DNA of 20,446 nucleotides from DASZZX01 sp036260415 (GTDB taxonomy: Bacteria > Actinomycetota > Nitriliruptoria > Nitriliruptorales > JAHWKO01), in assembly GCA_036260415.1 (NCBI GenBank), contig DASZZX010000121.1:1-20446 (forward strand). The letters are read 5' to 3'. Positions 16,007-20,446 of this stretch are shown in pieces. Numbering within the stretch: the first letter of the stretch is position 1; each line of letters begins with the position of its first letter. Both the position numbers and the translations under genes were made by a program. The notes below the pieces were generated by a model that made no database searches, was not told the DNA's origin, and was given only the letters and a program-made list of their open reading frames with translations.

Positions 16007-17370
16007 CGTCCCGCTGCCACCCTCTGTCCGGACGGATCGGTCCACTCGCCGGGGCCGCCGGTGAAGACCGCCACGTCCCGACGACCGGCGCGCTCCAGGA
16101 CGCTGGCGGCCGTCATCGACCGCTGGCCGTGCGCGCAGTGGGCCACCACCGGGCCGGCCGGCACCTCGGCGGCCCGTCGGGCGAGGCTGCCCAGCTCGAC
16201 GTGCAGGGCGCCGCGGACGTGGCCCTCCTCCCACTCCGACGTCTGGCGGACGTCCAGCACGGCGGAGGCGGGGCGCGGCTCGTCCAGCAGCTCGGTCGTG
16301 GTCACCTGCCGTCCGGCGGCCCGCCAGGCGTCGACGCCGCCGGCCAGCTCTCCGGCTAGCTGTTCGTAGCCGACGTTGAGGCACTGGCGCACCAGCTGGT
16401 CGCGGTCCTGCTCGACGTCGACCACGAACACGAGCGGGGTGGCCGGGTCGTCCACGACCCAGCCCAGCCAGGTGGCGAACCGGTCGCGCAGCTCGATCGA
16501 CAGGGCTCCGGGGATGTGGCCGGCTGCGAACTCCGCGACCCGGCGGACGTCGATCAGCTCCGCCCCCTGCGCGCGCAGCCGGTCGACCGCGCCGATGCCC
16601 AGGGGTGACAGCGCGGGGGTGACGAGGCCGTAGCGGCGGGGTCCGCGGCGGTTGACCTCGCGCAGCCGCAGGAAGTACGGCGGGTAGCTGCCGAGCCCCC
16701 CTAACAGCCCCTCCACGAACGCGTCCTCGCTGGCGGCCTGCAGCAGCGCGTTCTCGCGGCGCTCGTCCCCGATCGTGGTGGAGCGGCGCTCAGCCGACCC
16801 CGCCGAGCAGAACGATCCGCCACCGTGGGTGGGGTAGACGGGCAACTCGTCGGGGAGGGTGAGCAGCCGGGTGGTGATGGACCGCCAGGCCGCCCGGGCG
16901 AGCGGCTCATCCAGGTGGGGCGCGATCAGGTCGGGGCGGGCCACCCCGCCCACGATGAGGGTCCCGCCGGAGAACAGGGCCAGCGGTCGCTCGCCCTCGA
17001 CCAGCAGGTACGACACGTGCTCTGGCGTGTGACCGGGCGTGGCCAGCACCCGCAGCGTGAGCCCGCCGGCGGCGACCTCCTCGCCATCGATGACCGGGTC
17101 ATGGTGGTAGGCCAGCCTCGCAGCGGCCGGGGCGAGCAGCCCCACGCCGCCACCAGCCGTGTCGACGAGTTCGCGGCCGCCGGACACGAAGTCGGCGTGC
17201 AGGTGCGTCTCGACGACCAGCCGGAAGCTGAGCCCCTGCCGGTCGGCCTCAGCGAGGTAGGGGCGGGGGTCGCGTTCGGGGTCGACCACCAGCGCCGAGC
17301 CGTCACCGAGGTCGACCAGCCAAGCGGCGTTGCCCAGCCCCTCGTCCACGATCGGGGTGACGTGGACCAC
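16003..17370 (-). CDS. Metallo-beta-lactamase fold fused to two rhodanese domains (persulfide dioxygenase / CstB-like)
   Basis: GTG 17370 with GGGAGG five bases upstream gives 455 residues. Residues 1-240 are a metallo-beta-lactamase domain of ETHE1/CstB type: ETHLHADFVSGG (H56, H58, D60), TPGHTPEHVSY (H114) and YPTHGGGSFC (H182). The usual metal-ligand Asp of the GD-TL motif is Gly (SGGTL, G136), and the last His of HxHxDH is Phe (F61). Residues about 255-355 form a rhodanese domain with no Cys at the active loop, so catalytically silent. Residues about 362-450 form a second one with an intact loop HCAHGQRS (C412). CstB-type enzymes oxidise low-molecular-weight persulfides to sulfite or thiosulfate, using the rhodanese Cys to relay sulfur; I infer a related role, although the metal site is altered. 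The gene is first in an operon with the MFS gene, under an ArsR-type operator. Confidence 0.88.
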   Translation of the reverse strand: MVHVTPIVDEGLGNAAWLVDLGDGSALVVDPERDPRPYLAEADRQGLSFRLVVETHLHADFVSGGRELVDTAGGGVGLLAPAAARLAYHHDPVIDGEEVAAGGLTLRVLATPGHTPEHVSYLLVEGERPLALFSGGTLIVGGVARPDLIAPHLDEPLARAAWRSITTRLLTLPDELPVYPTHGGGSFCSAGSAERRSTTIGDERRENALLQAASEDAFVEGLLGGLGSYPPYFLRLREVNRRGPRRYGLVTPALSPLGIGAVDRLRAQGAELIDVRRVAEFAAGHIPGALSIELRDRFATWLGWVVDDPATPLVFVVDVEQDRDQLVRQCLNVGYEQLAGELAGGVDAWRAAGRQVTTTELLDEPRPASAVLDVRQTSEWEEGHVRGALHVELGSLARRAAEVPAGPVVAHCAHGQRSMTAASVLERAGRRDVAVFTGGPGEWTDPSGQRVAAGR

Positions 17371-17402
17371 GCGGACCTCCCGTGGGCACCGTGTCCGCCG
17401 GC

Positions 17403-17430
17403 AGCGTAGCCGCACACCGAGCATATTCAA
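17403..17430 (-). promoter_or_regulatory. Candidate promoter of the MBL-rhodanese / MFS operon
   Basis: On the minus strand TTGAAT (17430-17425) and TACGCT (17408-17403) are 16 bases apart, a fair -35/-10 pair, 33 bases from the GTG to the end of the -10. The -35 lies inside the inverted repeat 17424-17445, so a bound repressor would block polymerase. An alternative -10, TATGCT, lies at 17425-17420. Confidence 0.5.
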
Positions 17431-17445
17431 ACCAACGTTTGAATA
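17424..17445. promoter_or_regulatory. Perfect 9-4-9 inverted repeat, ArsR/SmtB-type operator
   Basis: Arms TATTCAAAC (17424-17432) and GTTTGAATA (17437-17445) are perfectly complementary around the spacer CAAC. It is a sharp AT-rich island in very GC-rich DNA. The TTCAA/TTGAA half-sites are of the kind recognised by ArsR/SmtB repressors. It overlaps the candidate -35 of the MBL-rhodanese operon and lies 183 bp before the divergent GCS2-like start. No regulator gene is in the window. Confidence 0.65.
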
Positions 17446-17461
17446 ACGGGCGCGTGGGGTT

Positions 17462-17576
17462 GGACGGACCGGCGGGGCGCCCACGGCGCGGTGCGGGACG
17501 GACCGGTGAGAGGCTACGGGCGCAGGGTCAGGACGGACCCGTGGGGGGTGACGCTGGCTCGGTTCGGACGGGCCGT
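17462..17576. repeat. Four phased copies of GGACGGACC-type repeat
   Basis: GGACGGACCGG occurs at 17462-17472 and 17496-17506, GGACGGACCCG at 17531-17541 and GGACGGGCCGT at 17566-17576. Start-to-start spacing is 34, 35 and 35 bases. The array fills the leader between the operator and the GCS2-like gene. It contains no recognisable coding sequence. Confidence 0.5.
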
Positions 17577-17628
17577 GAGGCGCCGGCGCCCTCCCTACCA
17601 TGCCAGCCACGACGACCCCGGAGGGTGG

Positions 17629-19161
17629 GTGGGCGAGGAGATCGCAGTCGATCGGTTCACGCGCGAGGACCGGCTGCGCTACCGCGAGAAGGTCAAGCGC
17701 TGCCTCGACGCGCTCCGCAGGATGCTGGCCGAGGACCTGTTCCGCGCGGGCCACGACCTCGTCGGCCTGGAGCTCGAGATCTACCTCGTGGACCGCGACA
17801 GCGCCCCGATGATGATCAACGAGAAGGTGCTCGCCCACATCGAATCCGACGACTTCCAGACCGAGCTGGGCCAGTTCAACATCGAGTTCAACCTCGCGCC
17901 CCACCGGCTGGGCGGCACCGTCTTGCGTCAGCTCGAGCAGGAGTTGCGCAGCAGCCTCAACCACGCCCTGGAGCGAGCCGAGCAACTGGACGCCCGCATG
18001 CTGATCATCGGCATCCTGCCGACCCTGAAGGACCTGCACGTCTGCCGTGAGAACATGTCCAACAATCCGCGCTACCACGCGCTGAACGACCAGATCCTGC
18101 AGGTGCGCGGCGAGGACCTGCGCATCGACATCCAGGGCAGCGAGCGGCTGGTCACCATGGCCAACTCCATCGTGATGGAGTCGGCCTCCACGTCCTGCCA
18201 GCTGCACCTGCAGGTGCGCCCCGACGACTTCGCCCGCCACTGGAACGCGGCGCAGGCACTGTCCGCCGCGCAGCTGGCGGTGGGGTGCAACTCGCCGTTC
18301 TTCCTCGGCAAGGAGCTGTGGCGCGAGACGCGCATCGCGCTGTTCGAGCAGTCCATCGACACGCGCACCGAGGAGCTCGCCGCGCAGGGGGTGCGCCCGC
18401 GGGTGTGGTTCGGTGAACGGTGGATCGGCAGCGTCGTAGACCTGTTCGAGGAGAACGTGCGCTACTTCCAGCCGTTGCTCCCCGTCCTCGACGACGAGGA
18501 CCCCCTGTCGGCTCTCGATCGCGGCGAGCTGCCGCGGCTGCACGAGCTCGCCCTGCACAACGGCACCATCTACCGGTGGAACCGACCGGTGTACGGCGTG
18601 ACGGGCGACGAGCCCCACCTACGGGTCGAGAACCGGGTGCTCCCGGCCGGGCCGAGCGTGGCTGACGTGGTCGCCAACGCGGCCTTCTACTACGGGGCGC
18701 TGCGCGCCCTCGCCGAAGACCCCGCGCCGGTCAGCCAGCGGCTGTCGTTCGCGGCCGCGACCGAGAACTTCTTCGCGGCCGCCAGGGACGGGCTGGACGC
18801 GCAGCTGTACTGGCCGGGACTCGGCGTGGTGCCGGCCAGCGAGCTGATCCTGCGTCACCTGCTGCCCCGCGCGCGCGAGGGGCTGGATCGCTGGGGGATC
18901 GACCTCGACGACCGCGACCACTTCCTGTCGATCATCGAGGCGCGCTGCACGACGGGGCGCACCGGTGCCAGCTGGCAGGTCACCTCCGTCCGTCACCTGC
19001 TCGCGCACGACGGGATGAGCCGCGAGGACGCCCTGCTGGAGATGACCCGCCAGTACGTGGAGCACATGCACGCCAACCGGCCGGTCCACACCTGGCCGGT
19101 CGACTGCCCGCCCGCGGCTGTGGCGTCGCCAGCCGGCAGCGCGCCGGGCGTGGACCCGTGA
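17629..19161 (+). CDS. GCS2-family carboxylate-amine ligase (glutamate-cysteine-ligase-like)
   Basis: The GTG at 17629, with GGAGG five bases upstream, gives 510 residues beginning MGEEIAVDRFTREDRLRYRE, the usual start of this long actinobacterial/proteobacterial GCS2 type. VGLELEIYLVD (45-55) is the acidic Mg-ATP strand. QTELGQFNIEFNLAP and LGGTVLRQLEQELRSSLNHA follow, then HVCRENMSNNPRYHALNDQIL and SIVMESASTSCQLHLQVRPDDF, both typical of the ATP/Glu-binding region; GEPHLRVENRVLPAGPSVAD (here DEPHLRVEN) is the late conserved Glu/Arg motif. The family joins a carboxylate, classically the gamma-carboxyl of Glu, to an amine such as Cys through an acyl phosphate. This clade's true substrates are not established. 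The C-terminal 25 residues are Pro/Ala-rich. It overlaps the aspartoacylase-like gene by GTGA and probably forms an operon with it. An ATG at 17600 is out of frame. Confidence 0.88.
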   Translation: MGEEIAVDRFTREDRLRYREKVKRCLDALRRMLAEDLFRAGHDLVGLELEIYLVDRDSAPMMINEKVLAHIESDDFQTELGQFNIEFNLAPHRLGGTVLRQLEQELRSSLNHALERAEQLDARMLIIGILPTLKDLHVCRENMSNNPRYHALNDQILQVRGEDLRIDIQGSERLVTMANSIVMESASTSCQLHLQVRPDDFARHWNAAQALSAAQLAVGCNSPFFLGKELWRETRIALFEQSIDTRTEELAAQGVRPRVWFGERWIGSVVDLFEENVRYFQPLLPVLDDEDPLSALDRGELPRLHELALHNGTIYRWNRPVYGVTGDEPHLRVENRVLPAGPSVADVVANAAFYYGALRALAEDPAPVSQRLSFAAATENFFAAARDGLDAQLYWPGLGVVPASELILRHLLPRAREGLDRWGIDLDDRDHFLSIIEARCTTGRTGASWQVTSVRHLLAHDGMSREDALLEMTRQYVEHMHANRPVHTWPVDCPPAAVASPAGSAPGVDP

Positions 19162-19198
19162 GCGGGGATGGACCGGTCAGTGGCGGCGGACCCGTCAG
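19152..19198. repeat. 18-bp imperfect tandem repeat, three copies, across a gene junction
   Basis: GGACCCGTGAG (19152-19162), GGACCGGTCAG (19170-19180) and GGACCCGTCAG (19188-19198) start exactly 18 bases apart. The first copy contains the GTGA stop/start overlap of the GCS2-like and aspartoacylase-like genes; the other two encode the repeated GPVSG/GPVSD at the start of the second protein. Confidence 0.55.
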
Positions 19199-20276
19199 CG
19201 ACCGGCACTTCAACCGCTTCCCTGGCGGCCTGCCGGACCGGCTGCTGGACCTTGACGACCTCTCCCTGCTCGAGGAGCTCGGGCGTCCCACGTTGATCCG
19301 GGTGCCCGGCGCCGGGGAGGAACGCCCACGGGCTGTGGCGTGCCTCCTCCACGGCGACGAGGACACCGGCTACTGCGCGGTGCTGCGCATCCTGCGTCGT
19401 CGGCGCACCTACCCGTTCGACCTGTACGTCGTCATCGGCAACGTGCAGGCCGCGCTCGCCGACGGGGGCTTCCGCCACCGCTACCTCGACGGGCAGGAGG
19501 ACTTCAACCGCATCTGGGGACTCCCGCCGACCACGCGCCAGAGGCTGGCCGCCGACGGCATGCTGGGCGAGCTGCGCGCGGCGGGCATCGGAGCGCTCGT
19601 GGACGTGCACAACAACAGCGGCGCCAACCCCTTCTACGCGATCGTGACGCGGCTGCGGGAGGACAGCATCAACCTGGCGACCACCTTCACGACGACGCTG
19701 CTGCTCTGGGAGCTGGGCGTGCACACCCTGATGGAGGCGCTGGATGACGTGTGCCCCGCCGTGGCGGTCGAGTGCGGCCGGCCGGGCCGCAGCGACGCCC
19801 TGTCCTTCGCCGTGGACGGCCTGCGTCGCTACCTCGGCCCCGCCACCAGCAGGGACCGGTTGGAGCGGGACTTCGACCTGCTCGGCGACCTCCTCAAGGT
19901 CACGGTCCGGCGCGAGGTGCGGTTCACGTTCGGGGGCGACCTCGGCCAGGACGTCGACTTCGTGGTGGAGCAGGACGCCGATGCCCACAACTTCCGCCGC
20001 GTCCCGGCCGGCCACGTGCTCGGCCGGATCCCCGACGGGGAGGCCAACCCGCTGGTCGTCTGCGGCCCCGGCGGCGAGGACGTCACCGACCGCTTCGTCG
20101 CCGTGTCGGGCGGTGAGGTGGTGCTCACGCGGCCGGTCACACCCGTCATGATGACGCGCACCGCCGAGGCCGCCCGGAGGGACTGCATCTTCTACATCGC
20201 CACCGAGATGCCCGCCACCAGCCTGGTCGACGCGACCGGCCCGTCGTGGATCGTGCGTCGCAGCGGGCACCGGTGA
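19158..20276 (+). CDS. M14-type aspartoacylase / succinylglutamate-desuccinylase-like zinc hydrolase
   Basis: A 372-residue protein starts at the GTG of a GTGA overlap with the ligase gene. Zinc ligands are seen in LLHGDEDTG (H65, E68; the family's HGxExxG) and in LVDVHNNSGANPFYAIV (H151). The substrate-binding Asn-Arg lies in EDFNRIW (N117, R118), and the catalytic Glu is in VAVECGRPG (E205). This is the AstE/AspA group of M14 carboxypeptidase-like enzymes, which hydrolyse N-acyl amino acids. Residues about 255-372 form a beta-rich C-terminal domain (VRREVRFTFGGDLGQDVDFVV). The first 15 residues, SGDGPVSGGGPVSD, come from a short tandem repeat and look dispensable. There is no signal peptide. 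Paired with an amide-forming ligase, it could cleave the ligase product or process a precursor; this is inference. Its last nine codons and stop lie in the first unit of the downstream repeat array. Confidence 0.87.
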   Translation: MSGDGPVSGGGPVSDRHFNRFPGGLPDRLLDLDDLSLLEELGRPTLIRVPGAGEERPRAVACLLHGDEDTGYCAVLRILRRRRTYPFDLYVVIGNVQAALADGGFRHRYLDGQEDFNRIWGLPPTTRQRLAADGMLGELRAAGIGALVDVHNNSGANPFYAIVTRLREDSINLATTFTTTLLLWELGVHTLMEALDDVCPAVAVECGRPGRSDALSFAVDGLRRYLGPATSRDRLERDFDLLGDLLKVTVRREVRFTFGGDLGQDVDFVVEQDADAHNFRRVPAGHVLGRIPDGEANPLVVCGPGGEDVTDRFVAVSGGEVVLTRPVTPVMMTRTAEAARRDCIFYIATEMPATSLVDATGPSWIVRRSGHR

Positions 20277-20446
20277 CCGTCAGCACGCACGATCGTGGTG
20301 GCCACCGGGCCCCTCGCGGATCGTGCGTCGCAGCGGGCACCGGTGACCGTCAGCACGCACGATCGTGGTGGCCACCGGGGCCCGTCGCGGATCGTGCGTC
20401 GTAGCGGGCACCGGTGACCGTCAGCACGCACGATCGTGGTGGCATC
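20235..20446. repeat. Tandem array of about 70-bp units with internal inverted repeats, reaching the window edge
   Basis: Three near-identical units start at about 20235, 20304 and 20374; the cores are 70 and 71 bases apart. Each holds a perfect 10-bp inverted repeat, GATCGTGCGT and ACGCACGATC, with a 26-base spacer: 20249-20258/20285-20294, 20319-20328/20355-20364 and 20390-20399/20426-20435. The 8-bp palindrome CACCGGTG lies inside each spacer, and GGTGGCCACC links units. The first unit includes the end of the aspartoacylase-like gene; the next two repeat its last codons and stop, with one synonymous C-to-T change in the third. There are no variable spacers, so it is not CRISPR. A hairpin terminator role is possible. 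Confidence 0.85.

Noticed and set aside
12773..16369. Very long plus-strand open frames antisense to the DUF255 and MFS genes
   Set aside because: These are GC-rich mirror frames; the opposite strand encodes full-length, motif-bearing proteins with coupled starts.
17371..18618. Minus-strand extension of the MBL-rhodanese frame far upstream
   Set aside because: It would run antisense through the GCS2-like gene. The GTG at 17370 has GGGAGG five bases before it and the MBL fold begins right there.
20192..20431. Small minus-strand open frame with repeated peptide blocks
   Set aside because: The repeated peptide is only the translation of the tandem DNA repeat; there is no ribosome site or known motif.
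20235..20446. CRISPR array or integron attC sites
   Set aside because: The units are contiguous and nearly identical, with no unique spacers. There are no GTTRRRY/RYYYAAC boxes, and no cas or integrase gene in the window.

Overview
The window is very GC-rich, with G/C-rich third codon positions, frequent GTG starts, 4-base stop/start overlaps and Shine-Dalgarno sites of the GGAGG type. It also carries protein families typical of Actinomycetota: a DUF2342 zincin, a YgjP-like zincin, an HAD-IB phosphatase followed by a Fic protein, and a fused metallo-beta-lactamase/rhodanese protein. I read it as chromosomal DNA of a high-GC actinobacterium, possibly a deep-branching class; sequence reading alone cannot name the genus. 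I see no tRNA, rRNA, insertion sequence or phage gene.

Layout. 1-1901 (minus): an SDR/epimerase and, coupled by a GTGA overlap, a multi-pass membrane protein that runs off the left edge. 2108-4137: two zinc metalloproteases pointing tail to tail with overlapping 3' ends. 4138-4694: a gene-free stretch with a cluster of DnaA-box-like nonamers. 4695-5324 (minus): an RlpA-type double-psi beta-barrel cell-wall protein with an uncertain start. 5418-7390 (plus): HAD-IB phosphatase and a Fic protein with a degenerate motif, overlapping by ATGA. 7466-8347 (minus): haloalkane dehalogenase. 8479-9072 (plus): nitroreductase. 9125-10060 (minus): EamA permease. 10276-11532 (plus): a fusion of an SCP2-like domain to an alpha/beta hydrolase. 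11544-14578 (minus): DUF255 thioredoxin-fold protein coupled to a second alpha/beta hydrolase.

14723-20276 is the most coherent part. A minus-strand operon (metallo-beta-lactamase with two rhodanese domains, then an MFS permease) and a plus-strand operon (GCS2-type glutamate-cysteine-ligase-like enzyme, then an M14 aspartoacylase/succinylglutamate-desuccinylase-like hydrolase) diverge from one 258-bp region. That region holds a perfect 9-4-9 inverted repeat of ArsR/SmtB operator type, overlapping a plausible promoter of the persulfide-dioxygenase-like gene, and a phased array of GGACGGACC repeats. Inference: a regulated sulfur/thiol module with a ligase and an opposing amide hydrolase. The hydrolase gene ends inside the first unit of a roughly 70-bp tandem repeat that reaches the right edge; each unit carries a perfect 10-bp inverted repeat and re-encodes the last codons and stop of that gene.
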